From contig JAVYIG010006799.1 in assembly GCA_035222895.1 (NCBI GenBank), positions 47,796 through 111,795 on the forward strand: a DNA stretch of 64,000 nt, written 5' to 3'. Shown piece by piece: positions 33,771-46,753 of this stretch. The stretch is from Strongylocentrotus droebachiensis (taxonomy: Eukaryota; Echinodermata; Echinoidea; Camarodonta; Strongylocentrotidae). The position numbers were made by a program, and so were the translations under genes. The notes under the pieces are model-generated. The model was not told the origin of the DNA. It made no database searches and saw only the letters and a program-made list of their open reading frames with translations. Position 1 is the stretch's first letter. Every line of letters begins with the position of its first letter.

Positions 33771-36551
33771 ATTGATCTAATTATGGATATGTGTCATTGG
33801 CATGGGTGTTAATTACGGCAGGATCGGGTCCGCGGTCATAATTCGTTTTTATATTTATTTTAATATAGATCCGTCTTATTCGTCTGTTTCCATAAGCCTT
33901 CATAATTACTTTAAAAAAAATGACAGGCACTGCCATTGCACAAATATGACCACATTAATCGTTGCACCATTTAAGACATATTTAGATTGAAACTAGGCCA
34001 ATATGTCGTGGTAATTGCCTATCCGTGTATGATGTTAATCAAGTAAATATGTACAGTTGCAGTACTCTCTCTCATATTGTGTACCATAAAATGGGCTGAT
34101 GAAATCGTGAACACGTTAAGTCTTAAATAGCTGTCAGGTGGAGGGAAGAATTAAACGATTGACCATTTTAACCACTGTATATATTAACATCAATATAAGA
34201 CAGCATGTCAATTAAAAAAAAATTAACGATAAACTTAACACTGTTAAGAGGTTATCATGACTGTTCGAAAGAAGTGTGAAGAATTTATTGATATGCTATT
34301 TGCAAATGTGCATAACACCTTTGTTCAGCTAGTTAAAGTGATGCATTCCATTTCACAGTTCAAAATAAACTTATCGTTAGCAAAGGAACCCTATCCATTC
34401 AGAGTATTAAGGTGGGATCATGAAATTAATTATGAGGTTAGTATATGACCCCCGCCCCCCCCCCCACTCAGTGTTATTTAGGGTACGCATATGCGTGTTC
34501 CCAGCGACCCCCCCCCCCTTTCAGCAAAAGTCCGGTGTGTAAAGTCAATACGGGTCGACCTTTTTCTTTTGTTATACGAGCCTTTTTCAGCAACCCCCCC
34601 CCCCCCTTTTCAGCAAAAGTCCGGTGTGTAATGTCAATACGGGTAGACCTTTTTCTTTTGTTACGAGCCGGAGAGTTTGGGAACACGTATGGTATCCATC
34701 CGTTTACGGAGTGGGTGGGGGGGGGGGGGGGGGGTGGGGGGATATGACCTGTGAAAAAGAATGTGTTCATTTCTAGATCACACGAGAATTTACATACTGG
34801 TGGAACATTTCTTACCTCAGATGACAATAGGCCATTTTCGTAATGTAACCCAATCTATGCATATGCATATGTTAAGCGCCTCGAGACAAATTATTTCATT
34901 CACCTGTTACGAATAGCCAATAGTCAGAATGCGAATTGCATACATTAGTTGTTGCTAGGTAGTACAAAAAGCGCGTTGATCTACCTAGCACCACGCAATA
35001 GGCCTATATGGAATTTATGGAATTCATCACTAGAATTAAATAATTCATATCGAAGCACTTATGTATAAATTTGGTTACATTACGAAATAGACCTATTATG
35101 GGGTGCTTATCATCTGAAAAGGTAGGGTAGAACCGTTGAGGAGCACGTGCATACCATTTTCTGTCTATCCATGTATATTTAGGAACACCCATTTTATATT
35201 TACATTTATTTGTTTTCTGGTCAGGGGAAATTGAGACCCAATCATGACTCTAGAATAGAACATCTTCGCTTTCTCTCTCTCTCTCTCTCTCTCCCTCTTC
35301 CATGTTTTCAAAGAATCCTATAGGCCTATGCACCGTCTTTAAACTGAAAGCATTTATGCCGATCACTGTAAATCAACGAATCAACATTTGGGACGAAGAA
35401 TGGTATTATGCATACTTGACTATTGAAAACCATTTCTTAGCTATCTGTTGTTGGTATTTCATATGTTTGGACGATCATAATGTTTGTTGTTTGTATATAT
35501 TTAATATTATTACAAAGGCTACGAACTATACATGATGTACTTATGTTTTATTTTTCTCATTCTTGTATTATAATATTGGTTTAATTGCTTTAACACTACT
35601 AGCCCTTGTCATTTCTTTGTGTTTGTTCTACTTAAATGCGTTTCCAGGGTCTTTTTTCGAATCTGTTATGTCGAAAAACACAATATATAAATATATAAAG
35701 AAACAGGTTTTCTTGACAGCAGGATACTTGCTTTTCATATACGTCGATTGAATATGAAAATCTATCACGACTCCATTTCATGTGCCTGATCATCCAATTT
35801 TTGACATGCTGAACATGCCGAATGGGTAATTAAACAGGTTACAAAAGTGACGTGAATATGAAAGCGCCATTAATCAGGTTTGTGATTTCCGCTCGACGTC
35901 CCCGAAGAAAATCATTAAATCCATAGCACACTTTGACAGGTCTCAAGCAAGCAATTCAAAAGAAAATGTCGTCAGCAATAGCAGAAAGGGGAACACTGTC
36001 TTGCGCGCGTGAGCAGAGAACCGCGATGATGGATCTGTGAGACAATGCACTGCGAACATCGTATGCCAGATACTTATACTTTGTACGCCATGCAGACACT
36101 CCGACAATTTCGTTCGTCACTGTCCTATGACCTGAACTTATACATTGGGGGCCATATCATCGTGTGATAAAGTTTGATTCAGACAACTCTCTAGTTGAAA
36201 TTCTCATTGTTTCGTCACAGTGGATTGGAAACGTGAACTATCTGTCTTTCAAATCGTGATTGGCTGCCGACCAGAAACGACGAAGGTTTGACGGAGCCAT
36301 CTGAAATAAAGCGGCAATAGAATTTATGTTTCATTCATCTATTCAAGCTATGTTAACCAACATGACTTGTACCGCTTGCGATCATAATTTAACACACTCG
36401 TGTAATTTCAAGAACTATTTTGAATTTGAAAAGAACCGCAAACTCTGAAAAACTATACCTTTAGACTACAGGGAAATTCCTTAATCTATCAAGTTTGTGA
36501 CATTATTGCTAAACTAGATACGTACACGAATATCGCATATTATTTGAGAAT
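33771..36551 (+). other. Unit 4 spacer before A4
   Basis: Same B-to-A spacer as elsewhere: L2-tail remnant at 33765-33785, (CT)n at about 35271-35295, A 5' flank from 35826. The open frame at 34257-34448 has homologous sequence at 15299, 19666, 24608, 39521 and 51249, but the frame is not maintained there, so I call no gene. Confidence 0.45.
34451..34741. mobile_element. C/G-ended insertion with 8-bp TSD (hAT-like)
   Basis: 291 bp between ATATGACC at 34443-34450 and ATATGACC at 34742-34749. The left end is C-rich (ending CCCCACTCAG) and the right end is G-rich (GGAGTGGGTGGGGG), forming imperfect inverted termini. Internally, a ~105-bp segment containing AGCAAAAGTCCGGTGTGTAA occurs twice. Other units read GTGTATGACCTGTG uninterrupted (19854, 24803). 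An 8-bp duplication fits hAT; this is inference. Confidence 0.7.
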
Positions 36552-37562
36552 ATGAGTAACTCACCAGCACTTGGTTTGGAGAATATGACATCCCCAACAT
36601 CACTTGGTTTGGAGAATATGACCAACTCAAACGCACTTGGTCTTTCTCATCACATAATAATCATTTTTCTTTTCAACATGGGATCAGCGTTGTTGGTTAA
36701 CATATTTGTCCTCTTCATTTTACAACGGCAACAATCTATAGACGATACCTCTAGGTTACTGTATAAGGCATCCGGTTATCTCCAACTTATATTGAGTTTG
36801 ACATGGGGTGGTTGGTGCATTGGCTTGAATGTGTACCGCTACGTTGAAAAGACATGTATAATAATCCAATATATTTTCCCTTTTGTAACCATATCTAGTT
36901 TATTCGCTCAGATGTTTTGTTATAGCTTCATCAGCATTTGCAAGCTCATACTGATAACACGCCCTCTGCGGTATCACTTGATTTTAACGCCGCTGAAAGT
37001 GAAAATCGTGCTCTCTGTCATCATACTAGTGTCAATTATTAGTTGTATTCCTCTCTTACCATGGTCTAATACTTTCTCAAGTATGATAGCTATAGAGTGC
37101 CTGGCGCCTGACTCGTTGTCGAATGTGGATAAATTGGTTTTGAGGATCACAAGATTCTCGTCCAGTACACCTGTTGCAATCGCGCTAATAATCACCACCA
37201 CGACAAACTTTGCTCTTCTTGGAGTAACTTGCCAACAGAAACGCCGCGTTGAAGCCGTGGCTGAAGTAGCTACAAGAAACGATGGCCCACAAGGTGAACG
37301 ACGTAGGGCACGAGTTAAATGTTTGCGGTGTCCTAGAAAGGGTATTGCGACTATTCTTACGCTAACCGTGTCGTTTCACGCATGCTGGTTTATCTGGATA
37401 GTGAGGACGAAATCAGGATTTAGAGACATCATTCAAGTAACGGGCGGAGTGAGTGGATGGCTTCAACCTCTACTCTACATCGCCACGAGTAAAGAAGCCA
37501 AAGACATCACTAGCAGCTACTTGTCAAGATTAAGACGAACATTGTCGCTAATAGGCTACTGA
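36552..37562 (+). CDS. A4: GPCR subfamily A, intact
   Basis: 336-residue single-exon 7TM receptor starting at ATG 36552. The N-terminal tail has two in-protein ENMT sequons 11 residues apart (N11, N22). TM1 contains GSALLVNIFVLFIL, TM3 ends SICKLILITRPLRYH, ECL2 has the Cys in IECLAPD. The ECL2/TM5 region is a few residues shorter than in A3 (VDKLVLRI against VDTRLVLRI). TM6 reads CWFIW and TM7 GWLQPLLYIA. The C-terminus ends SYLSRLRRTLSLIGY. Downstream it shares with A2 the fusion to a B-gene 3' end, so A2 and A4 are sister copies of one duplication. Ligand unknown. Confidence 0.88.
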   Translation: MSNSPALGLENMTSPTSLGLENMTNSNALGLSHHIIIIFLFNMGSALLVNIFVLFILQRQQSIDDTSRLLYKASGYLQLILSLTWGGWCIGLNVYRYVEKTCIIIQYIFPFVTISSLFAQMFCYSFISICKLILITRPLRYHLILTPLKVKIVLSVIILVSIISCIPLLPWSNTFSSMIAIECLAPDSLSNVDKLVLRITRFSSSTPVAIALIITTTTNFALLGVTCQQKRRVEAVAEVATRNDGPQGERRRARVKCLRCPRKGIATILTLTVSFHACWFIWIVRTKSGFRDIIQVTGGVSGWLQPLLYIATSKEAKDITSSYLSRLRRTLSLIGY

Positions 37563-37658
37563 AGGCTCTTTTCAAAATGAGAAGTATAATGTTATTTTGT
37601 ATACTACACTGAGCAAAAAAGAAGAAAGTTGACACCATCTATCAAAATAAACAAAAAT

Positions 37659-37730
37659 ACAAGTAAATAAGCAAAAAAGGTTGTTCGCTCTTATTTCTCC
37701 AAACTCAAAATTATCATAACATGTCAATGA
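37659..37730 (+). pseudogene. B-gene 3' end fused to the A4 3' flank
   Basis: Same junction as at 18455. Reads TSK, stop (TAA), AKKVVRSYFSKLKII up to TGA at 37728-37730. Non-functional. Confidence 0.8.
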
Positions 37731-37874
37731 AACCACTTCACACGTCGAATTAATCGTATACTCAAGAACTTAACTTTCGAATTGCTATTACTTTTCTTTG
37801 TTCACAAAATTGTATTTGTTTATTTTATGAATGTGTGTGGCATCTATTCTGCTAAACCATGATCACCATTAACT

Positions 37875-38519
37875 TACATATTAATATGATCACTGATATA
37901 TTGACATGCTTTCTTCAGGCCATATATTAAACACTGAGCTAGGTATTATATTTTATTATCTTTATACTTGTATCTTACATCATTTATACACTTACATTTT
38001 AATACTGTTTAGGGCCTTGTATACTCAAGGCTTTATATCCTGCGTCTTAACTAATACACTATGTCTGATTTCAATGAAGATGCCAGCCTCCATTACTCTT
38101 TATCTTGAATTCCTCATTACTTTAATATAATGCCGCTTGTATCATAATGATTACAATTCCCTTGGTACATCTAAGTGATATCCATCTTTGTAGGAATATA
38201 CGATATGTAATAAATTTGTTATTTTTGTTTTAGTTTTTGGAAGGAGGGGGGGGGGGTGAGTTAAGATGTATTTTTTTTAAAAACGATATGCAATATTGTT
38301 TGTAAGTCAATGTTTGTTTATATATAAGTTGATTTGGGAGCAACATGTGAGGGCCCACATGCCTCCGGGTAATAGTGTTGAATTTCACTTTTGTGAGCCC
38401 TGGCCACACGTTGCTCCCTCCCTTTTCCTCTTGTATTGTTTATGTATTGCATGATCTGTCAACATGTATTTGTATTGTGCTTTTATGATTGGCCTAATAA
38501 ATAATAATAATAATAATAA
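37875..38519 (+). mobile_element. LINE 3' UTR with (AAT)n tail
   Basis: Inserted in the spacer that is continuous at 18658-18680 (ATTAACTCAAGAGAC). Flanked by TAACT (37870-37874 and 38520-38524). It ends TGATTGGCCTAATAA plus (ATA)n. Contains a hairpin-like pair CAACATGTGAGGGCC and GGCCACACGTTG around 38342-38412. No RT domain is left. Confidence 0.7.
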
Positions 38520-38705
38520 TAACTCAAGAGACATTGTATTTCTAGATAAGGTGATATATATTTTCTAGTAACTACCTTGTAGCTATTGTAATCGCGTACA
38601 TTGATATGAGTTCATAATGGTCTCATGGCTATAATGAGGCCTAACCTATTCTGTCGAGTCATGGGGAAGGTAGCACCTGAATGCCAGGGAGTAGAGCGTC
38701 CGAAT

Positions 38706-39378
38706 TGGGATCTTTATATTTAATGAATATGTTTTCTTTAAATTCTCAGATTCATAGTTTATACAAGAAATGCAAACAAATTTCATCAGTGGATATATAA
38801 TAATGATTATTCAAGATACTCTTTGAGACATTCGGATCCACTTATTTATAATAATGTAAAATGTAAGCAATTCAATATTTCATTTAATAATACATCCAGG
38901 AGGCAATATAAGAAACATTTAATCTGTTCATATTAACTACTTTTAATTTGTTAAATATCTTTTCTTAAATTATCCTGTTGAATACTGTTTGATGCTCTTA
39001 TATGCTTTAATTTTGTTTTCATGTTTATGTTGTCATGTTCTATGTTTTTATGTATTGTTTGACAAATGTCTAATTTTCATAATAATAATGTAAAAACAAA
39101 CAAATACACAAACTAGGTGACACACCCTAACAAGCCCAAAACCTGGCTTTTATTGTGTTCACCATTTTCCAATTATCCACTTATGTTTTGTATGTAGTCT
39201 GTATCTTATTCCTCAATGAATGCTATACTTGTTTTTTTTAATAATCTTCCTAATCGTTTGATCGAAATGTCATAGTTGTATAATGTTTTTATTGCCCATT
39301 GACTGTTTTTTTACAAAATGTTTTTAATTGATGTTGGAATTGGAAATAAATGATTTGAATTGAATTGAATTGAATTTA
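38706..39378 (+). mobile_element. LINE 3' end, paralogous to 18846-19510
   Basis: Same 3' coding remnant (FNNTSRRQYKKHLI) and UTR, with tail TGAATTGAATTGAATTGAA at about 39355. It lies at the same position relative to the A-B fusion as the unit 3 copy. Confidence 0.65.
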
Positions 39379-40264
39379 CAGGTTAATTCCTAAATAGCTG
39401 TCATGTCAGGTGAAGGGAAGACTGATATTAAACGATCGACCATTTGTAAGCACTGTATAATCAATATAAGACAACGTGTCAATAAAAATAAAAAATAAAA
39501 AATAAACACTAAGAGGTTCTCATGACTGTTCAAAAGGAGAGTGAAGAATTGAGTGATATGCTATTTGGCAATGTGCATGACACCTTTGTTCAGCTAGTTG
39601 AAGTGATGCATTCCATTTTCACAGTTCAAAATAAACTTATCGTTAGCAAAGGAACCCTATCCATTTAGGTAGATGTATTACGGTGGGATCTTGAAATTAA
39701 TTATGACCTGTGAAAACGAATGTTTTCATTTCTACATCACAAGAGAATCTACATACTGGTGGAACGTTTCTTTACATCAGATGACAATAGGCCATTTACG
39801 TAATGTAACCCAATTTATGCATATGCCTTTGTTAATCGCCTCGAGACGAATTATTTCAATCACCTGTTACGAAAAGCCAATACTCAGAATGCGAATTGCA
39901 TACATTAGTTGTTTCTAGGTAGGACAAAAGAATGCCTTGCCCTACGTAGCAACACGTAATATATGGAATTTGTATTCTGACTATTGAAATACAATTATTC
40001 GTATCAGTTGAATGAAATAAATATTTTCGAGACACTTATGTATAAATGTTGTTACATTACGGAAATGACCGATCTTATGGTGTGCTTATCACATGAACAG
40101 TAAGGTAGAGCTGTTGCGGATCACGTCCATACCATTTTCTGTCTATCCATGCATATTTGGGAACACTCATTTTCTATTTACATTTATTTGTTTTTCTGGT
40201 CAGGGGATATTGAGACCCAATCATGGCTCTGGAATAGAACATCTTCGCTCTCTCTCTCTCTCCC

Positions 40265-40299
<35 letters not shown>

Positions 40300-41566
40300 G
40301 CTCTTCCATGCTTTTAAAGAATCCTGGATCCGCCACTGAAATGTATAACGATGCATTAATGCTGATCACTGTCAATCAACGTTTGGCACGTAGAATAATA
40401 TTAGGTATACTTGACTATTGAAAACCATTTCTCTAGCTATCTATTGTTGGTATTTCAGATGTTTGGAAGTTAATAATGATTGTTGTTTGTATATATTTAA
40501 TATGATATATAAAGGCTACGAACTATAGACGGTGAAATTATGTTTTATTTTTCTCATACTTGTATCATAATATAAGTATAATTGCCGTAACAGTACACGC
40601 CCTTGTCATCTCTTTGTGCTTGTTCTACTAATTCAATAAATGATAACCAAAACAGGATAGAGATTGCGTTTCCGGGTTTTTTTTCTTCGAATCTGTCATG
40701 TCGAAAAACATAAAAAATAAGACAATTATCTTGAAAGCAGGATACGTGGTTTTAATATATATCGATTTAATATGAAAATCTATCTGACTCCATTTCAAGT
40801 GCCTGAAATCAAATCTTTGACATGCTGAACGTGCCGAATAGGTAATTAAACGTGAAAAGGTCACACAAGCGACGTGAATTGGAAAGGGCGCCATTAATCA
40901 TGTTTTTGAGTTACGCTCGACGTCCCCGAAGAAAAATCATTAAATCCATAGCACACTTTGACAGGTTTCAAGCAAGCAATTCAAAAGAAACTGTCGTCAG
41001 CAAGAACAGAAAGGAGATAATTGCGCACGTGTTTAAGGAACCGCCTTGATGGATCTGTGCGAAATGCACTGCGAAAAACGTATGCCAGATACTTGTACTT
41101 TGTACGCCATGTAGACACTCCGACAATTTCGTTCGTCACTGTCCTATGACCTGAACTTATACATTGTGGGCCATATCATCGTGTGATAAAGTTTGATTCA
41201 GACAACTCTCTAGTTGAAATTCTCATTGTTTCGTCACAGTGGATTGGAAACGTGGACTATCTGTCTTTCAAATCGTGATTGTCTGCCGACCAGAACCGAC
41301 GAAGGTTTGACGGAGAAAGCCATCTGAAATAAAGCGGCAATAGAAATCGTGTTTAATTCATCCACTTTAAACTATGTTACCTTGTACCGCTTGCAATCAT
41401 AATTTAACATACTCGTGTAATTTCAAGAACTAATTTGAATTTGACAGAATCGCAAACTTTGAATATACTATACCTTTAGACTACAGGGAAATTCCTTAAA
41501 CTATAAGGTTTGTGACATTATTGCTAAACCAGATACGTACACGAATATCGCATATTATTTGAGAAT
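39379..41566 (+). other. Spacer A4-A5
   Basis: Non-coding B-to-A spacer, equivalent to 15180-17341. Holds a mixed (CT)n/C-run tract at about 40247-40302 and the conserved A 5' flank from about 40840. No B or LINE block lies between A4 and A5, so the distance between the two A genes is only 4.0 kb. Confidence 0.45.
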
Positions 41567-42592
41567 ATGAGTAACTCACCAGCACTTGGTTTGGAGAATA
41601 TGACTTACCCAACATCACTTGGTTTGGAGAATATCACTAACTCAAACGCACTTGGTCTTTCTCATCACGTACTAATCATTTTTCTTTTCAACATGGGATC
41701 TGCGTTGTTGGTTAACATATTTGTCCTCTTCATTTTACAACGGCAACAAGCTATAGACGATACCTCTAGGTTACTTTATAAGGCATCCGGTTATATCCAA
41801 CTGATATTGAGTTTGGCATTTAGTGGTTGGTGCATCGGTGTGAATGTGTACCGCTTCGTTGAAAAGACATGTAAAATAATCCATTATATCTTTACTTTTG
41901 TTACCATATCTAGTTTAATCGCTCAGATGTTTTGTTATAGCTTCATCAGCATTTGCAAATTCATACTGATAACACGCCCTCTGCGGTATCACTTGATTTT
42001 AACGCCGCTGAAAGTGAAAATCGTGCTCTCTGTCATCATACTAGTGTCAATTATTAGTTGTACTCCTCTCTTACCATGGTCTAATACTTTCTCAATTATT
42101 ATAGCTCTATATTGCCTGTCGCCTGACACGTTGTCGAATGTGGATACCAAATTGGTTGTGAGGATCACAACATTCTTGACCATCACACCGATTGTAATCG
42201 CGCTAATAATCACCACCACGACAAACTTGGCTCTTCTTGGAGTAGCTTGTCAACAGAAACGCCGCGTTGAAGCCGTGGCTGCAGTGGCTCCAAGAAACGA
42301 TGGCCCACAAGGTGAACGAAGACGTAGGGCACGAGTTAAATGTTTGCGGTGTCCTAGAAAGGGTATTGCGACCATTTTTACGCTAACTGTGTCGTTTTAC
42401 GCCTGCTGGATTTTATGGGTAGTGAAGGCGGGAGAGGCATCCACAAACTGGGAAGACATCATTAAAGTAACGGGCGGAATGAGTGGATGGCTTCAACCTC
42501 TACTCTACATCGCAACGTGTAAAGAAGCCAAAGACATCGCTAGCAGCTACTTGTCAAGATTAAGACAAACATTGTCGCTTGAAGGCTACTGA
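41567..42592 (+). CDS. A5: GPCR subfamily A, intact, most divergent
   Basis: 341-residue single-exon 7TM receptor from ATG 41567. N-terminal sequons are ENMT and ENIT, 11 residues apart. TM2 reads LAFSGWCIGVNV. TM3 ends SICKFILITRPLRYH, so the DRY position is CKF here. ECL2 has the Cys in LYCLSPD. TM4 has SCTPLLPW where the others have SCIPLLPW. TM6 is CWILW; the ECL3/TM7 region is GEASTNWEDIIKVTGG, then GWLQPLLYIATCKEAKDIA. The last residues are LRQTLSLEGY. Substitutions are spread through the protein without any frameshift, which fits selection for an open frame. 3' flank of the normal A type with AATAAA at 42675. Ligand unknown. Confidence 0.88.
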   Translation: MSNSPALGLENMTYPTSLGLENITNSNALGLSHHVLIIFLFNMGSALLVNIFVLFILQRQQAIDDTSRLLYKASGYIQLILSLAFSGWCIGVNVYRFVEKTCKIIHYIFTFVTISSLIAQMFCYSFISICKFILITRPLRYHLILTPLKVKIVLSVIILVSIISCTPLLPWSNTFSIIIALYCLSPDTLSNVDTKLVVRITTFLTITPIVIALIITTTTNLALLGVACQQKRRVEAVAAVAPRNDGPQGERRRRARVKCLRCPRKGIATIFTLTVSFYACWILWVVKAGEASTNWEDIIKVTGGMSGWLQPLLYIATCKEAKDIASSYLSRLRQTLSLEGY

Positions 42593-43729
42593 AGGCTTTT
42601 TACAAAATGAGAAGTATAATGTCATGTTGTATACTACACTCAGCAACAACAAAAAAGTTGACATCACATATCAAAATAAACAAAAATTAATCCTCTTAAA
42701 GATACACTATGCAATTGGAATGATACCGTTCACGCAAGAGTGAGCATAGCAATTCAACATTAAATGCATCTCTGAAACAAAATTACAACACTTGATCATA
42801 AATGTTGATGAGCATTCCCAATTTAAAGAGTCAAATAAAAACAATGAAAACACTTAATAGAAACCCAAAAGAAGAGGTATATGGAACGTGTTTATAAGAA
42901 AACCACGAGGTCCTGAGACTACAGTCAGGAGCTCAATTCTCCTCATTGTCGCTCATTCGTCGTTTCCATTGTTGAACAAGAATATCTTACAGATGCACAT
43001 GTTTATTCACATTTGAATGGCTACTTGCTAGCAATCTTCTTAATAAGATTTTCTAACGTTGAAATGAATGTACCCATCCATCAAATAAAAGTTCAAAACT
43101 TGATATTAAATGATTTGGGTAGGGTATCAATTTCCTTCAATATGATATCTATTTTATAATATTCTGACTAGTGCCGTCTCACATCAATATTTTGAACATT
43201 AAAGAGCGTTCATTTTCTTTCTTTTTTGCAGATTGACATACTACTAATACATACATAAACCTAATACATAATTGTAAATCAATGCCGTAAAATGTATTCT
43301 AAGTGATACCAACAAAATAAATAAAAATCCAGGTACACGTACTAACCGAGGAAACGCCATACACACCTATTATAAATACAATTTTACAACTTTAGAACGC
43401 GTTTTAAATAAGGCATTTATACTTCGATACAGTGCTCGTCCATTGTATTCCTACAGCACTCCAAAATCTTGTAAACAAACTCTAAAGATTTTCTACCACA
43501 AAACAACGAAGGAAATAATTTCTTGCAATGACTCTTATCAAGAGTTTCGATTGATCCGTACCAATCGCAGATATATGTTATGTACATAGTTGCGATTTAT
43601 AAAGAGAGATAGAGAGAGAGATGAAAATGACATGGGTACATATTTACTACCTGTGCCAGGCAATCTGACGATTGTAACAATAATAGGGATAAGGTAATGA
43701 TGTGCAAACAAGGGCCCAAGACTCTTTTA
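42593..43729 (+). other. A5 3' flank
   Basis: Non-coding; same as the flanks of A1 and A3, including a decayed inverted repeat and (GA)n near 43600-43622. Confidence 0.5.
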
Positions 43730-46050
43730 AGAAATTGGCGACCTATATTTTTATAAAGTAGATTACAAAATTGCAACTCATGCTTTGTCCCAACGATTAA
43801 AAAGAGTAATTCATTCTATTGTTTCGTTTGATCAATCTAGATTTATGAAGGGTAAGATGTTAACTGAAAAGTAGATTTGTCTAAGATTTTATTTATTCCT
43901 GTGAGTTTGAGCGTGTACCAGGTATTCTTATGTTCATTGGTTTTAAGCAAGCATTTGATAATGTGAATCGTGCATATTTGTTTAAAAAAACTAGAAAAAT
44001 TTGGATTAAAAAATACTTTAACTTTATAAAATGCAAGTATAAAAGTTGTCAATTATGGTTGGATTTCACAATGATTTTCTATACAGAAGAGGTGCCCGGT
44101 GAGACAAGGATGTCCTCTCTCTGCTTTGTCATTTGTAATTACGTTAGAAGTATTTACTGCAACGTGAAGGATAAAACAAAACGAAATATCTGTGGTATAC
44201 AGATTCTAAGTCAAGGAAATGTGGAAGGTTAAAACAAATAAAATTATATAGTATGCGGATGACACTGTCTTATTTGTTGATTCCTTACGGTCAGCAGATA
44301 TTGTTATGAGGGAACCTATTTGTTTTAGTAATTTTCTGGTATTTTTATTAACACTGAAAAATCGGAAATGATATATTTAGTGCAGGATTCTAAAAGACTA
44401 AAAAACTATGATATCAAAGCTTTTTTGGCGACTGGTATTCCAATACCACATTATATTGATAAAATAATAAATAAGATGATGTTTTCAAATTTATAGGGGT
44501 CTAAGAAAGAGAAAATTTAAAATATATTATTAAAGGGGTTTTAGGTATGGTTGATTACAGGTAAAACTCGGTTCCGCTCTGCGACTTTCTTGGATAAGGA
44601 GATTTTTTTTTACATCAGTTATTGCATTTCAAGCCATAGAAAAAACTTGGGATTGTTAGAGTGAAAAATATTTTTAGTCAAGGACATTGGAATGATGTGG
44701 ATTTCACGTGTCAAAAATGTATGTTTCTAAAACTGTTGTTTTCTTTCAACTTTTCAAAGGTAAAGAAAGTCTTACCAAAATTGAGGGTTGATCAATCAAG
44801 TAATGTTTTTTATCAAACACATCATACAAATTGTATACAAAGAGTGATGATGATATTAATATTTTAAATATGAAGGCTAAACAGTGTTATTTATTGTCTG
44901 TGCAGGAAAAACAAGAAGAGTCTTTTGTATATAATGTTTGGCAGCAACAATTAGTACTGCACTTCGATTTTAATTGGGATATGGTAATTAAAGTTCAATA
45001 CTATACGAGATAATGAAATTAAACAATTTAATTTCAAACTTTTGCATATGTTTTTACCGTCAAAATATAACCTATATATTAAATGGAAAATTAAAAAATG
45101 ATTCGGTATGTGAAGATTGGAATACCATTGAAACTTCACGGCATATGATGCTAGAGTGTAAAAAGATAATTGTGTTTTGGAAAATTGTAACTTGTTTGAT
45201 ATATCATATTTTTTGATTAGATGTGAACATAATTGAGAAGACTTTAGTAATTGGATATGATATAGGCACGTTAGATAACTACTTCGTTAACATTTTGATC
45301 CATTTTGCTGCATATGTTATTTACGAGAACTACGTTAAACATTTGAAAACAAAAGCAAGATGAATGGTAAAACTCTTTTAGACGATATGTAATTTGAATT
45401 GATGTCACATTTAAATTCTAAAACAAAAGCAAAGGTTAAAGGGACTTGGTAACATTGTTCAGATGAGAGGAAATGGTGCTAAGGTAGTGACTTCAACGCT
45501 AGATGTACCCTAAAAGATAATCTGATAGTTTGAGTGCAAACAGACCATTATTAATGATAAAAATGAGGACAAACTAATATGAACGATTCCTTAATTCTCT
45601 AAACTATGTTATTACAATTTAATTTAATTTTAGGTGCATGTAAATCATCACAAAGCAATGAATTGGCTTTATATACCGTTTTAGACATTTAAGTTTTGAA
45701 GAATTCTAAAAGCATATATCGTATTTACATGAAAAAACGGTAGGAAAAATTCAAAAATGGTTGGGAGAATGTACTGTAAGAGGGTGTTGCATAGTGATGC
45801 CTTTAAAGAAAACCATAAATATCTTTGTAGTTTGAGAATTTGTTCAGGATATTTTGCATGTTAGAGGGTCAGTTCAGGAGAAGGAATATAAAAAGTAACA
45901 TTTTATACAAAAATTACGCAGCTTTTTCACTAATATTCAACAATGTTACCGAGTCACTTTTACGGAAAACAGGTAAAATCTTTTACTATATGTATATATG
46001 TTATTGTGAACGTTGTAGAAATGTGAAATAAAGTTCCCTGAAAGGGTTAA
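43730..46050 (+). mobile_element. L1/Tx1-like LINE remnant (unit 5), most complete
   Basis: Decayed ORF2: FIGFKQAFDNVNRAYLF near 43933; after several shifts LCFVICNYVRSIYCNVKD at about 44118; YADDTVLFVDSLR at 44252 (RT motif C); YLVQDSKRL at 44371. The C-terminal region follows: KIFSQGHWNDVDFTCQKC at about 44665, IRDNEIKQFNFKLLHMFLPS at about 45004, and the Cys/His stretch TSRHMMLECKKIIVFWK at about 45132. The internal RT thumb is deleted near 44400. Inactive, but useful to define the family. Confidence 0.8.
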
Positions 46051-46274
46051 AAAGAAGAAAAAATGATAATGATGTGCACTATTATAATATTTATTTTTGT
46101 CAATGTGAAAAAATAATAATGGATAGGGGATTCTAATATCTTCAATATCATGATTATTCCTTTATCACCGATAGATGTTTTTGCAATATATTTGAATGAC
46201 AATATGCAATGAATCTTTAAGGTTCAATAGACTTAAAATGTGTAGTATTTTCTTTTACAGTATGATTTGTACAT

Positions 46275-46375
46275 TTCTAATGCAATAATCCGATGATCGG
46301 GTAATAATATCTGTAAAGCGCTTAGAGACGGTTTTCGGTATTAAGCGCTATATAAATCCAGATTATTATATTATA
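46275..46375 (+). repeat. SINE/L2-type tail (unit 5)
   Basis: CCGATGATCGGGTAATAA, AGAGACGG and GCGCTATATAAATCCAG, ending in TTATATTATATT. Confidence 0.6.
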
Positions 46376-46661
46376 TTATAATAACGAACTGGATAGAACA
46401 CCTCTGTTTCCATGCTTGACTATAAAGCTCGTATCAACTCGCGATTGAATACAATTAACACCAACGGCAAACAAAGTAATGCATATATGCATCGCGCTAA
46501 GAGCAGAGATTGTATTGCATTTCATCTCTCCTCATTAGTCCTAAATACAATTGATCATTCAAAAGGCAGCTCATTGAATATAAGAACGGGGAGATCGATC
46601 AACTTTCATTCTTAATTGCTTTTTAAGTCAATCGAATACCACTTTGTTAGCCGCTGAGTGA

Positions 46662-46753
46662 ATGAGTGGATGGCTTCAACCTCTGCCACGACAAAAGAAG
46701 CGAAACAAATCACTAGCAGCTACTCAAAACTAAGAAGAACAATTTCTCGATAG
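46662..46753 (+). pseudogene. C fragment (unit 5)
   Basis: MSGWLQPLP, then after a small deletion a shifted KEAKQITSSY-like stretch and SKLRRTISR with TAG at 46751-46753. Shortened compared with 31000. Confidence 0.7.

Noticed and set aside
34257-34448. 63-codon ATG frame beginning MTVRKKCEEF
   Set aside because: Homologous sequences at 15299, 19666, 24608, 39521 and 51249 have stops or frameshifts at different places; no sign of selection on the frame.
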